NCBI GenBank assembly: GCA_001303025.1
Contig: LJNK01000037.1
Span: 1 to 32,783, forward strand
Length of the DNA stretch: 32,783 nt
Source of the DNA: Deltaproteobacteria bacterium SG8_13
GTDB taxonomy: Bacteria > Desulfobacterota > Desulfobacteria > Desulfobacterales > SG8-13
Reading direction: 5' to 3'
Position numbers and translations under genes: made by a program. Shown piece by piece: positions 23,585 to 32,188 of the stretch. Every line of letters starts with the position of its first letter. Position 1 is the first letter of the stretch. The notes below the pieces were generated by a model. It ran no database searches. It was not told the DNA's origin and worked only from the letters and a program-made list of their open reading frames with translations.

Positions 23585-24445
23585 ATGTCAACCGCATCTC
23601 ACCGAATCGATGAACAGGCTCCCCGGCTGGCAGCGCCGCCGGGCGCCTGCGACACCCACATCCACTTCTACGGTCCGCCGGAAGCGTACCCTCTGGCAAC
23701 CACGGCAACTTTCACACCGCCGCTGGCGACCGTGGAAGCCTACCGGCAGGTGCAGCAGCGGCTGGGGTTGCAGCGGGTGGTGGTGGTGCAGCCATCCGGA
23801 TACGGTTTCGACAACCGCTGCACGCTGGATGCGGCCAAACAGCTCGGCGATGAGGCCCGCGCGGTGGTGGTGGTCGGGCCGGCCGTCACCGACGGCGAGC
23901 TCCAACAGCTCACCGATGAGGGGGTTCGCGCCGTTCGATTTTTCATGTTTCCCGGCGGAGTGCTGGACTGGAAGGACCTGGATCACATGGCCGGCCGGGT
24001 GCACGAATTCGGCTGGCACGTGCAGCTGCAGCTCGACGGGCGGCAGCTGCCGGATCGGATCGAACAGCTTCGCCGCCTGCCGGGCATGCTGCAGATCGAC
24101 CACACCGGCAAGTTCGTCGAGCCGGTTTCCACCGGTGATCCGGCTTTCAGGATGCTGCTGAACCTGGTCGACGGCGGGCGATGCTGGGTCAAGCTGGCCG
24201 CACCCTACGAAACATCCCAGAGCGGGCCACCGCATTACGGCGATGTGGGCGAGCTTGCCAGGGCCCTGGTCAAGGCCTCCCCGGAGCGGATGCTTTGGGC
24301 CAGCAACTGGCCGCACCCCTCGGCGCAGGACAACCCGCCGGACAATGCCATGCTGCTCGACCTTCTGCTGGATTGGGCCGAAGACGACACCACCCGCAAA
24401 CGCATCCTGGTGGACAATCCCGCGCAGCTGTATGGTTTTGGATGA
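23585..24445 (+). CDS. Amidohydrolase-2 family protein, LigI (2-pyrone-4,6-dicarboxylate lactonase)-like
   Basis: 286 residues; the ATG at 23585 has AGGAGAGG upstream. TIM-barrel amidohydrolase motifs are present: CDTHIHFYGP with His25 and His27, VVVVQPSGYGFDNR, GVRAVRFFMFPGG, QLQLDGRQL, QIDHTGKFV, CWVKLAAPYE, and ERMLWASNWPHPS. In LigI-like lactonases the last motif usually reads SDWPH with an Asp that activates water; here it is Asn241. Family enzymes hydrolyse lactones or decarboxylate aromatic acids in the cytoplasm, often metal-free in LigI. The Asn may alter or abolish that reaction. It sits 47 bp after the RND permease and may be cotranscribed. No other aromatic degradation genes are near. 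Confidence 0.85.
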   Translation: MSTASHRIDEQAPRLAAPPGACDTHIHFYGPPEAYPLATTATFTPPLATVEAYRQVQQRLGLQRVVVVQPSGYGFDNRCTLDAAKQLGDEARAVVVVGPAVTDGELQQLTDEGVRAVRFFMFPGGVLDWKDLDHMAGRVHEFGWHVQLQLDGRQLPDRIEQLRRLPGMLQIDHTGKFVEPVSTGDPAFRMLLNLVDGGRCWVKLAAPYETSQSGPPHYGDVGELARALVKASPERMLWASNWPHPSAQDNPPDNAMLLDLLLDWAEDDTTRKRILVDNPAQLYGFG

Positions 24446-24463
24446 TCGGCCCTGAAACACCGA

Positions 24464-24769
24464 TCAGATGGGGACCGTGGCGCCGTCGAGGATCAGGCGT
24501 TTTGGCCACAGAAGTCCTTCGGTGGTCAATGTCAGCGGCCCGAGGATCCGGATTTTTCTCGACACGAAAATGTGAAAGCCGTCCACGTGAAAGTACCGAT
24601 ACCCGGATGCATCTGCAGGGGCCCGGTATACGGTTTGGATTTCCTTGGCCACGCCCACGCAGCAGCCGGCGACATCCAGCTCTTGCAGGTCGAAGGTCGC
24701 ATCGGTAATTTTCTTCTCTTCGATAAACGCTTTTGCTTTTTTCGATATTTTAACCGTTGGCGTCTGCAC
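24464..24769 (-). CDS. Small CC-motif protein, HesB-like, resembling a Cys/Sec family
   Basis: 101 residues from a GTG at 24769, with GGGGAG 7 bases upstream. VKISKKAKAFIEEKK at the N-terminus resembles the start of HesB/IscA-like proteins, ATFDLQELDVAGCCVGVAKE has the adjacent pair Cys36-Cys37, and YRYFHVDGFHIFVSRKI and GLLWPKRLILDG follow. From memory this matches a small family, annotated as a CC/Se-motif (seleno)protein, in which the first position of the pair can be Sec. This copy has Cys-Cys and no in-frame TGA. The function is unknown, likely thiol-redox or Fe-S related. It lies 83 bp downstream of cstA on the same strand. Confidence 0.7.
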   Translation of the reverse strand: MQTPTVKISKKAKAFIEEKKITDATFDLQELDVAGCCVGVAKEIQTVYRAPADASGYRYFHVDGFHIFVSRKIRILGPLTLTTEGLLWPKRLILDGATVPI

Positions 24770-24795
24770 GCAGATACTCCCCGTGTGGCAGGACT

Positions 24796-24840
24796 GCCGC
24801 CCGAGCCTGTTGCCAGCAGACCCGGGCGGCTTGTTTTGTT
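24796..24840 (+). terminator. Intrinsic terminator reading rightward
   Basis: 8-bp GC stem GCCGCCCG (24796-24803) with CGGGCGGC (24823-24830) followed by TTGTTTTGTT (24831-24840). The T-run makes it a terminator for plus-strand transcripts, such as read-through from the amidohydrolase gene; in the minus direction (cstA to CC-motif gene) there is no T-run. Confidence 0.5.
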
Positions 24841-24852
24841 GCTACAGGTGCT

Positions 24853-26571
24853 CTAGCGCATCTCGACAGCCACGGCGGCTTCTTCCCCGTATACCTTTTT
24901 CAAAATGATCACGCTTTCTATGACCATCCAGATTTCAAGGATGAATACCGACAGGCCGATGCAAAACAGCAGCCAGTTGGCGGTCGAGTAGAACGTGTTG
25001 AGGTTGAGAATCATGGCCCAGCCGGTCATAAAGAGCATGAAAACCATCGGGATCACGGTGTATACCAGCGGTGCCTTTTTGTAGGCAAGATACACCGTGA
25101 TGACCAGCAGGGCAAGTCCGGCCAGCAGCTGGTTGACCGACCCGAACAGCGGCCAGAGAGTCAGCGCGCCCTTGCCGCTGCCGTTGTAGAAGGCCAGAAT
25201 AAAGGCCGACACCACGGCAATGATCGTGGCCGGATGCCTTCTCGCCAGCGACGGAAACCCCCAGGCAGTGGCCAGTTCCGCGACGATGTAACGCTGCAGG
25301 CGGGTGGCCGTGTCGAGCGTGGTGGCCGCAAAGGATACCACGAACACGCCCATGATGGTCACCGTGATGTTGGCCGGTATGCCGATCGTTTCGATCATGT
25401 TGGCCGAACCCTGAACAAATGCGGCAATCTTGGATCCCAGGCCGGCCGCAGCGCCCCAGCTGGCATAATGCTGGCTGAAGGCCGCCACCCCGGTAAAGGT
25501 CTGCCCCTCTTTGGCAAGGCCCAGGGCAAGGCCGGCACCGCAGGCAACGATCACAAAGGTTGCCAGCATCCCCTCCATGAGCATGCCGCCGTATCCGATC
25601 GGAAGAGAGCTGGTTTCCACGTCACACTGTTTGGAGGAAGTGCCCGAAGAGACCAGGGAGTGGAATCCGGATATAGCCCCGCAGGCGATAACCACAAAAA
25701 TCATCGGCCAGATGGGCGGCGCGCCCTCGGGCGAGAAGTTCGCCGCCGGCGCCACCATGTTCGGGTGTGCGAAAAGCACGCCGAGGGTCAGCAGGCCGAG
25801 GGCGATAAAGAGCTGGTGAGAGTTGATGTAGTCGCGGGGCTGCAGGAGCGTTTGAACCGGCAGGGTCGAGGCGATGTAGGCATACACCAGCAGAACGATC
25901 ACCCAGACGGCCACCGGGTCCAGGCCGGCCACCGCCGGCATCTTGATCGGAACATAAGCGCCGATGATCACCGTTGCATACATGATCGCCACGGCAATCA
26001 GGCTCAGCGGCAGGTGCGGTGCCCCCTTCTTGTAAATCATGTACCCCAGCCAGACGGCAATCGGTATCTCCAACCAGACCGGCAGCACCGCCTGTGGATA
26101 CATGTTAAACACCACGGCGATGACCACACCGAATATGGCCACCACGATCCAGAGCTCGAAGAAGATGATCAGCAGAAAAAGGGTGCGCACCCTCTTGTTC
26201 ACCAGGTCGGAGGCGATGTCTCCGATCGAACGTCCCTGGTTGCGCAACGAGACGACCATGGCCCCGAAATCGTGCACCGCCCCCATGAATATCGAACCGA
26301 CCAGCACCCAGATCAGCGCCGGCACCCAACCCCAGATAATGGCGATGGCCGGCCCGACGATCGGACCGGTTCCGGCGATGGAGGTAAAGTGATGACCGAA
26401 GAGAATCGGCTTTTTGGTGGGGACATAATCGATGTCATCCCGTAGCTCTTTGCTGGGGCAGACAGAGTCGGGGTCGAGCTTGAATACCTTGCGACCCAGG
26501 AACTTGCCATAGGTGTGGTAGGCAACCAGATACAGAATTCCTGCGCCGACTGCCAAGACCAGTGAGTTCAT
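24853..26571 (-). CDS. cstA: Carbon starvation protein CstA family transporter
   Basis: 572 residues from the ATG at 26571, with AAGGAGG upstream. The CstA signature is unmistakable: FGHHFTSIAGTGPIVGPA at about 58-75, IFMGAVHDFGAMVVSLRNQG at about 94-113, SGFHSLVSSGTSSKQ in the middle, and about 15 hydrophobic segments over the whole length. It is an inner-membrane transporter of peptides and, in E. coli relatives, pyruvate. The protein is shorter than E. coli CstA (701 residues) but in the normal range for the family elsewhere. In a lactate/pyruvate-using anaerobe it may scavenge amino acids or pyruvate. No LytS/LytT-type regulator is adjacent. Confidence 0.95.
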   Translation of the reverse strand: MNSLVLAVGAGILYLVAYHTYGKFLGRKVFKLDPDSVCPSKELRDDIDYVPTKKPILFGHHFTSIAGTGPIVGPAIAIIWGWVPALIWVLVGSIFMGAVHDFGAMVVSLRNQGRSIGDIASDLVNKRVRTLFLLIIFFELWIVVAIFGVVIAVVFNMYPQAVLPVWLEIPIAVWLGYMIYKKGAPHLPLSLIAVAIMYATVIIGAYVPIKMPAVAGLDPVAVWVIVLLVYAYIASTLPVQTLLQPRDYINSHQLFIALGLLTLGVLFAHPNMVAPAANFSPEGAPPIWPMIFVVIACGAISGFHSLVSSGTSSKQCDVETSSLPIGYGGMLMEGMLATFVIVACGAGLALGLAKEGQTFTGVAAFSQHYASWGAAAGLGSKIAAFVQGSANMIETIGIPANITVTIMGVFVVSFAATTLDTATRLQRYIVAELATAWGFPSLARRHPATIIAVVSAFILAFYNGSGKGALTLWPLFGSVNQLLAGLALLVITVYLAYKKAPLVYTVIPMVFMLFMTGWAMILNLNTFYSTANWLLFCIGLSVFILEIWMVIESVIILKKVYGEEAAVAVEMR

Positions 26572-27179
26572 ACGAGCCTCCTTTGGTAAGGTTCACTGCA
26601 GACAGCCGGGTTTAGCCCTTGTCGGCCAACCCGGCCGAATGAGCTTTTGCGCGGCGACAGCGAACACGGCCTCGCTGAGAGCTCAGGTGCCCTGACGGTT
26701 GCGGTGCACAAGAGACGTGCTTTGAACTTGGACTGTGACCTTACAAGACCCCTGCCGGATTCGGTTTGAAATCATCTGCCGGGAAGTTGCAGCGCACAGA
26801 CGCAAGGTGGATGGAATGGAAGCGTTTCGCTCGGAGGTGGCGTGATACGCAGAAGCAGTGCTGTGGAGGTGTCGCACCAGGATGCGTTTTCCTGTTCAGC
26901 TCACCGCTATATGCATATATGATAAGCAACGGTGGGCGTTATGCAACATTTTTTTTCATTGCGGACCAGGTTGTCGGGCTCCCGTCCCTATCCGGCTGAC
27001 CCCCTGCTCTGTTTCCCCGCATTTCGGTCGACGATTCCGCCTGTTTGGTCGGTGCGCCCCTTTGCAGACAGCTGCACCGGGTTCGATTTTATTGGCATCT
27101 GAAAACCGATTGCGGTATAACGCTGCGCACCCAAACTACCGCACCAGCTCACCGGTAACGCTACACCCAGGGATCGGCG
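26572..27179. other. Divergent intergenic region, no supported gene
   Basis: About 610 bp between the divergent cstA and antiporter genes. Short frames on both strands lack ribosome binding sites. It contains a T8 run at 26951-26958 and the palindrome TATATGCATATA near 26911. I see nothing else I can support. Confidence 0.5.
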
Positions 27180-28415
27180 ATGAAACTGTTCAACATACTG
27201 GCCATATTGATCACCCTTTCGGCCGTGTTCAGCTACATCAACCACCGCTTCATCAAGCTGCCCACCACCATCGGGGTGATGGCCATTGCCCTTCTCGGAT
27301 CGCTGGGGATCGCCGCGCTGGGCCCCCTGGGGTTCGGCCTGGAAGAAGATGCGATGCGGCTTCTCGACAGCATCGATTTTGACGAAACCCTGCTGCACGG
27401 CATGTTGAGCTTTCTGTTGTTCGCCGGAGCGCTGCACATCGACCTGGCCGCTCTGGTCCGGCAGAAATGGATCATCGGCACGCTGGCGACGGTGGGGATC
27501 GTCAGCTCGACCTTTATTATCGGAGCCCTGACATGGCTGGTGCTGGAATGGCTGAACATCGGATTGCCGTTGATTCACTGCCTGCTGTTCGGGGCGCTGA
27601 TTTCCCCCACCGATCCGATTGCGGTGCTGGGCATTCTCAAAAAAGTCGGTGTGCCCGAGAGCCTGGAAACCAAGATTTGCGGTGAATCCCTGTTCAACGA
27701 CGGGGTGGCGGTGGTGGTGTTTCTGGTGCTGCTGCAGATCGCGGCGGGCGGGCAGGAGATCACCGCAGCGACGGTGGCCTGGCTGTTCGCCAAAGAGGCG
27801 CTGGGAGGGATCCTCTATGGCCTGCTCATCGGAGCTGTTGCCTACGCGATGCTCAAAAGCGTCGACAACTACCAGGTCGAGGTGCTGATCACCCTGGCGC
27901 TGGTGGCCGGCGGGTACGCGCTGGCGGACGCGTTTCACCTGTCCGGGCCGATTGCCATCGTGGTGGCGGGCCTGCTGATCGGAAACCACGGCCGGCTGCT
28001 GGCCATGTCCGAGCGCACCCGGGATCACCTGGACACTTTCTGGGAACTGGTGGACGAGGTCTTAAATGCGGTCTTGTTTGTCCTGATCGGCCTGGAGGTG
28101 CTGGTGCTTTCCTGGAACCGCAGCTACCTGTTCGCCAGCGCGCTGCTGATACCGCTGCCGCTGCTGGCCCGGTTTGTCAGCGTGGCCGTTCCGGTCACGC
28201 TCATGCGCCGTTTTCGGACGTTCAGCCCCGATGTGATAAAGATCCTCACCTGGGGGGGGCTGCGCGGCGGCATATCGGTGGCCATGGCCCTGTCGCTTCC
28301 GCCCGGAAGTCACCGCGACATCATTTTGACCATCACCTATGCGGTGGTCGTATTCTCCATCATGGTCCAGGGCCTGACGGTCGGAAAACTCGTTTCGTCC
28401 GCCAAGGGCCGATGA
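27180..28415 (+). CDS. CPA1 family sodium/proton antiporter (NhaP-like)
   Basis: 411 residues from the ATG at 27180; the ribosome binding site is weak (AGGGAT). About 12 hydrophobic segments are visible. Family motifs are ISPTDPIAVLG with Asp145, GESLFNDGVAVVVF with Asn173-Asp174 (the ion-binding ND pair), SGPIAIVVAGLLIGN, and WGGLRGGISVAMALSLP near the C-terminus. These identify the monovalent cation:proton antiporter-1 family, which exchanges Na+ (or K+) for H+ across the inner membrane for pH and salt homeostasis. There is no C-terminal regulatory domain. It appears monocistronic. Confidence 0.94.
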   Translation: MKLFNILAILITLSAVFSYINHRFIKLPTTIGVMAIALLGSLGIAALGPLGFGLEEDAMRLLDSIDFDETLLHGMLSFLLFAGALHIDLAALVRQKWIIGTLATVGIVSSTFIIGALTWLVLEWLNIGLPLIHCLLFGALISPTDPIAVLGILKKVGVPESLETKICGESLFNDGVAVVVFLVLLQIAAGGQEITAATVAWLFAKEALGGILYGLLIGAVAYAMLKSVDNYQVEVLITLALVAGGYALADAFHLSGPIAIVVAGLLIGNHGRLLAMSERTRDHLDTFWELVDEVLNAVLFVLIGLEVLVLSWNRSYLFASALLIPLPLLARFVSVAVPVTLMRRFRTFSPDVIKILTWGGLRGGISVAMALSLPPGSHRDIILTITYAVVVFSIMVQGLTVGKLVSSAKGR

Positions 28416-28829
28416 ACCCGCCGCACGTCATTATGCGGGGGTAAGGCGAAAACCGACGATTCCCATTCCCCCGGCGACATATCTCTTCCCGACCGAACCC
28501 CTCCCCCGTTCGAAAAAGCGCGGCACTGTCCCGCCCGCCCCGAGCCGTGCACTGGGGATCGTTTCAAACCTTGCCTTTTTCGCCGGATCCGGACCTGGCC
28601 TACGGGTTGACTTCCGCAGCCCCGATTGTACAGAGAGGCGAAAATTTGGTAAAATATAAGGGTTTGGATGGCGCGCTGTTCCCTGTTGCCGGTATTTCAG
28701 CCCCTTCACTGACGGCCGGGCGCATCGACATCGGTGAGCGGGTAAAAACCGCCGCGCAAAAGCGCGCCGCGCAGGCAAGACGGGCAGTGCCGCCCGAACT
28801 GTCCAAACCCGAAAAGGAGGGTCCGTGCC
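28416..28829. other. Intergenic region upstream of small gene, with one promoter candidate
   Basis: About 410 bp with no supported gene on either strand. It holds a sigma-70-like promoter (listed separately) and a small hairpin CGCGC-AAAA-GCGCG near 28753 that would lie in the leader of the next gene. Confidence 0.5.
28626..28655 (+). promoter_or_regulatory. Candidate sigma-70 promoter for small gene
   Basis: TTGTAC (28626-28631), an 18-base spacer, TAAAAT (28650-28655), in a locally AT-rich stretch. The start would give a leader of about 165 bases before the gene at 28830. Confidence 0.4.
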
Positions 28830-29045
28830 ATGAAAAGGGAGTGGTTGAACAAGCCGGAATGGCTGGACGGACACCCGGAAGTGGTGCTGGCCATGCTGCT
28901 GAAAGACAGAGTGCGGGAAGCGATCAACAACGAGTGGGAGGACAATTTAAACGACATGGTCGACCGGTACTCGTTTAAAATCGAGATCACCATTCGGAAC
29001 CTGAAAAACGGCAGCATCGCCGAAAGGGTCGTCACCATACCATAG
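28830..29045 (+). CDS. Small hypothetical protein
   Basis: 71 residues; the ATG at 28830 is preceded by AAAAGGAGGG at good spacing, which, with a charged, amphipathic composition, supports a real gene. The first part (KREWLNKPEWLDGHPEVVLAMLL) is probably helical, followed by an acidic helix (VREAINNEWEDNLNDMVDRY) and a predicted beta hairpin (FKIEITIRNLKNGSIAERVVTI). No Cys, no signal peptide, no TM: cytoplasmic. I do not recognise a family. A promoter candidate lies about 175 bp upstream. Confidence 0.65.
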   Translation: MKREWLNKPEWLDGHPEVVLAMLLKDRVREAINNEWEDNLNDMVDRYSFKIEITIRNLKNGSIAERVVTIP

Positions 29046-29398
29046 CGCAACCCCATGCCGGCAAGCAGGCGCAGCGATGCCTTTTGAGCGCGACAAAGTG
29101 ACATCGGCAGGCTTGCACCGTGATCGGTGACCCTCCGCTCCACCGCATCGCCAGACCGACGGCATCAAACCGGATATACCGGAAGAGGCCTTCTGAAAAA
29201 GAGCCCGCCGCCGCCCACGGTACGACATGCGGGCCATCGCACAGATATCCGATATCCGATCAAGTTGTCTTTTGCAGCGCACTGTTGCGGGTGCGCTCGT
29301 TCGATCGGTTTTTTGTCGTGTCCATTGCCGAGCCTTTCGTCGATCAACGTTTTGATCTGCCGAAATCGATCCGCAAATCCGGGAGTTGTTTCGCTTCC
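29046..29398. other. Intergenic region without a supported gene
   Basis: About 350 bp. The frame of the following peptidase gene is open upstream to 29120, but that extension is Arg/Pro-rich, lacks a ribosome binding site and looks non-coding. Confidence 0.45.
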
Positions 29399-30319
29399 AT
29401 GACGCCGATTTTACGCTTATTTGCAACCAGGGAAAGACGGATTGTCGTTTATGTGGCCATAGGGTTGTCGATCGCAGGCATCGATACCGCCAGAAGGTAC
29501 TGGTCCCCGGACCTGACCCACGAAACCACCCACTACGTCGTCTACTCGACGGCCACTGCCGAGCAGACCGCCGAAATAGGCATGGTCGCCGAAATGGTCT
29601 ACCGCAGCTATCTCGAACTGCTCGAGCCGGTTTTCCGAACAGACGGGTTTCATCCCAAGCTGAAGATGAAGCTTTTTAAAACCCGGGAGGAATTCCGGCG
29701 GTCGAACCGCGGCATCGGCTGGGCGGAAGCATTCTATAGATATCCGTACTGTTATCAATACTATCCATCCGGTGACGCCAACCCCTACCAGTGGATGATT
29801 CACGAAGCGACCCATCAGCTGAGCCGGGAGATCGCCGGTCTGTCGATGTCCAAATGGCTCGACGAGGGGATCGCCGAATACGTCAGCACCAGCCGCATCA
29901 TCGACAACCGCATCGCTCTGGGCCAGATAGACACCAACACCTACCCGACATGGTGGCTTTCCATTATGGCAACAACCCAAATCCTGGAGAAAGACAAAGA
30001 AAACGGGAGTTTCATCCCGCTGCACCGAATCATTTCCGGCAGGGGCGGCCCCGACATGGACGAGCACTTCAATTTGTATTACGTGCACTGGTGGACACTT
30101 ACCCATTTTCTGTTTCACTACCAGAGCGGTACATATCAGCCGGGATGGATCCAGCTTGTCAAACATGGAGGCAGCCTGGAGGACTTCAGACATTGTATCG
30201 GTCGCATCGAAGACGTTGAGCGGCAATGGTACGCATATGCCCTGGAGTTAAAACATTCTCTTCATGGCAGGAGAACACCGGCGGTTCGTTTGATCACAGC
30301 CGCTTCTGGACAATCCTGA
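29399..30319 (+). CDS. Membrane-anchored gluzincin metallopeptidase (peptidase MA-like)
   Basis: 306 residues from the ATG at 29399, with GGGAG upstream. An N-terminal segment (RIVVYVAIGLSIAGI, about 14-28) is a membrane anchor or signal. The soluble part carries a zinc site WMIHEATHQLSRE (His135-Glu136-x-x-His139) and, 13 residues later, SKWLDEGIAEYVS with Glu156/Glu160 as third ligand candidates. This HExxH...WLxEGxAEY arrangement is typical of peptidase_MA-like gluzincins. The region before it (LKMKLFKTREEFRRSN) matches the usual lead-in of that family, and NLYYVHWWTLTHFLFHYQ follows. It faces the periplasm. The substrate is unknown; no partner gene is adjacent. Confidence 0.83.
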   Translation: MTPILRLFATRERRIVVYVAIGLSIAGIDTARRYWSPDLTHETTHYVVYSTATAEQTAEIGMVAEMVYRSYLELLEPVFRTDGFHPKLKMKLFKTREEFRRSNRGIGWAEAFYRYPYCYQYYPSGDANPYQWMIHEATHQLSREIAGLSMSKWLDEGIAEYVSTSRIIDNRIALGQIDTNTYPTWWLSIMATTQILEKDKENGSFIPLHRIISGRGGPDMDEHFNLYYVHWWTLTHFLFHYQSGTYQPGWIQLVKHGGSLEDFRHCIGRIEDVERQWYAYALELKHSLHGRRTPAVRLITAASGQS

Positions 30320-30942
30320 AGCCTGCCTTCCATACGCGGGAATCTGTCGGTTTAGGCACTGCCGCAAATATACCACAATGTATCCCTTTTTTCTTGACTT
30401 GCCATTCAAAGTTGATTAGATGTTGTCCGAAAGGCAAGATCGTCCCGATTGCACTCCATTCTCAAGCGTTGAGCGCCTCCAGGCAGGATTGGGCCTCTTT
30501 GCTCTCCGACGCCACTTTCTCCCGTATCCCCGCTGCTCGCGCACTTGCCGGCCGCCGGGTATGATCCGCTTCTTCTTGCCTTTAAGTGAAGGTGCCCCGT
30601 GCAACATTTGTCGTGGGGCCGATCATCGGACCGGCTGCAAATCCTCTCACCGCTGAATCTTCACTTCGCATCGCTCCACTGAAATCATCGCCAACCGGCA
30701 GCAGCTGCCGAGCCGGTTTCTGTTGTCGAATCGAAACACGGGAAACAGCCAATCTGCAGAAGGCAAAGTCTGAACCACCGGTCAGACGCTCAGGTCTGTG
30801 ACAACCAGGTGTCGGCCTGCCCGTAAAACTGCCCGAACTGCAGAAGTTTCGCAGGTTGTCTTTGTCGACAGCCTGATAAGAGCGATAACCTCACATCCAC
30901 AAAACGGATCATCACCGGAAACGCCAAACAAGGGAGGGAGCC
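30320..30942. other. Intergenic region upstream of SQR, with one nested inverted repeat
   Basis: About 620 bp with no supported gene. An inverted repeat AACCGGC (30693-30699) with GCCGGTT (30712-30718) encloses GGCAGC-A-GCTGCC and is followed by TCTGTTGT, a weak terminator-like signal. The SQR promoter must lie in the last 200 bp, but no convincing element is seen. Confidence 0.5.
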
Positions 30943-32175
30943 ATGCGCAACATACTGATTCTGGGCGCCGGAGCCGGCGGAACGATCGTCGCCAACATGC
31001 TTCGCAAAGAGCTGCAGACATCTGAGTGGAAGATCACCATTATCGACCGCGAAGAGCGCCACCACTACCAGGCCGGCTATCTGTTCATTCCTTTCGGCAT
31101 TTACGGGGAACACGATGTGTTAAAGCCCAAAAAGGAGTTTATTCCTCCGGGCGTGGAGTTCGTAGTGGACACGGTGGTTAGCATCGACCCGTCGCAGCGC
31201 CAGGTGAAAACACAGCTGGGCAGCTACGACTACGACTGGCTGGTCATCGCCACCGGATGCACCATCGAACCGAGCGAAATCGAAGGGATGTTGGACGGCT
31301 GGCAAAAGGATATCTTCGATTTCTACACCCTGGAAGGTGCCATGGCCTTGCGCCAGCGTCTCAAGTACTTCAACCAGGGAAAGGTGGTTCTCAACATCGC
31401 CGAGTTTCCCTACAAGTGTCCCATCGCCCCGCTGGAGTTCGTTTTCATGTCCGACTGGTTCTTCACCGCCAACGGCGTGCGCGATCGGGTGGATATCGAG
31501 TTTGTCACCCCTCTGGACAATGTCTTCACCAAGCCGGTGGCCGCCAAAGCCCTGGCTCAGGTGGCCGAGAAGAAAAACATCAAGGTCACCCCTTACTTCG
31601 ATCTCGCCCGGGTCAACGCCAACGAAAAGACCATCGAAAGCCACAAGGGCGACAAGATCGGCTACGACCTGCTGGTGGCCATCCCGCCCAACATGGGCGA
31701 CAAGGCGCTGATCGACTCGGGCATCAGCGACCCGGTGGGTTTTGTGGCAACCGACAACCACACGCTCAAGGCAGAAAATCAGGAGCACATCTATGTGCTG
31801 GGTGACACCACCAACGTGCCCACATCCAAGGCCGGTTCCGTGGCGCATTACCAGGCCTACACCCTGGTGGAAAACCTGGTGCGCGAAATCGACGGGCACC
31901 AGCCGCTGCCCAAATTCGACGGCCATGCCACCTGTTTTTTGGCCTCGGGTTTTGAGAAAGCGATCCTGTTGGACTTCAACTACAAAGTCGAACCGCTGCC
32001 GGGAAAATTCCCATTCCCCGGCATGGGGCCCTTTACCCTGCTGCAGGAATCTCTGAGCAACCACTGGGGCAAGATGATGTTTCGCTGGGTCTACTGGAAC
32101 CTGATGATGAAGGGGTTGGATTTGCCCCTTGAACCGCAGATGAACCTGGCCGGCAAAATTCGCCAGGCTGCATGA
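30943..32175 (+). CDS. sqr: Sulfide:quinone oxidoreductase-like flavoprotein
   Basis: 410 residues; the ATG at 30943 has AGGGAGGG upstream. The N-terminal FAD Rossmann motif LGAGAGGTIVAN (7-18) is followed by IIDREERHHYQAGYLFIP. The three cysteines characteristic of SQR are present: Cys106 (IATGC), Cys159 (FPYKCPIAPLEF) and Cys331 (HATCFL). The second FAD-binding stretch is IYVLGDTTNVPTSKAG (283-298). The C-terminus is amphipathic (MMFRWVYWNLMMKG), fitting monotopic membrane binding. SQR oxidises sulfide to polysulfide and passes electrons to quinone. In sulfate reducers its physiological direction is unsettled, and related flavoproteins exist. It forms an operon with the DUF1641 gene 13 bp later. 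Confidence 0.9.
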   Translation: MRNILILGAGAGGTIVANMLRKELQTSEWKITIIDREERHHYQAGYLFIPFGIYGEHDVLKPKKEFIPPGVEFVVDTVVSIDPSQRQVKTQLGSYDYDWLVIATGCTIEPSEIEGMLDGWQKDIFDFYTLEGAMALRQRLKYFNQGKVVLNIAEFPYKCPIAPLEFVFMSDWFFTANGVRDRVDIEFVTPLDNVFTKPVAAKALAQVAEKKNIKVTPYFDLARVNANEKTIESHKGDKIGYDLLVAIPPNMGDKALIDSGISDPVGFVATDNHTLKAENQEHIYVLGDTTNVPTSKAGSVAHYQAYTLVENLVREIDGHQPLPKFDGHATCFLASGFEKAILLDFNYKVEPLPGKFPFPGMGPFTLLQESLSNHWGKMMFRWVYWNLMMKGLDLPLEPQMNLAGKIRQAA

Positions 32176-32188
32176 AGGAGGTGAAGCC

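Noticed and set aside
24757..26445. 562-codon open frame on the plus strand
   Set aside because: Antisense of cstA; Arg/His/Gly-rich shadow of a GC-rich gene.
29120..29398. N-terminal extension of the gluzincin peptidase
   Set aside because: Arg/Pro-rich, no ribosome binding site, and it would bury the membrane anchor in the middle of the protein.
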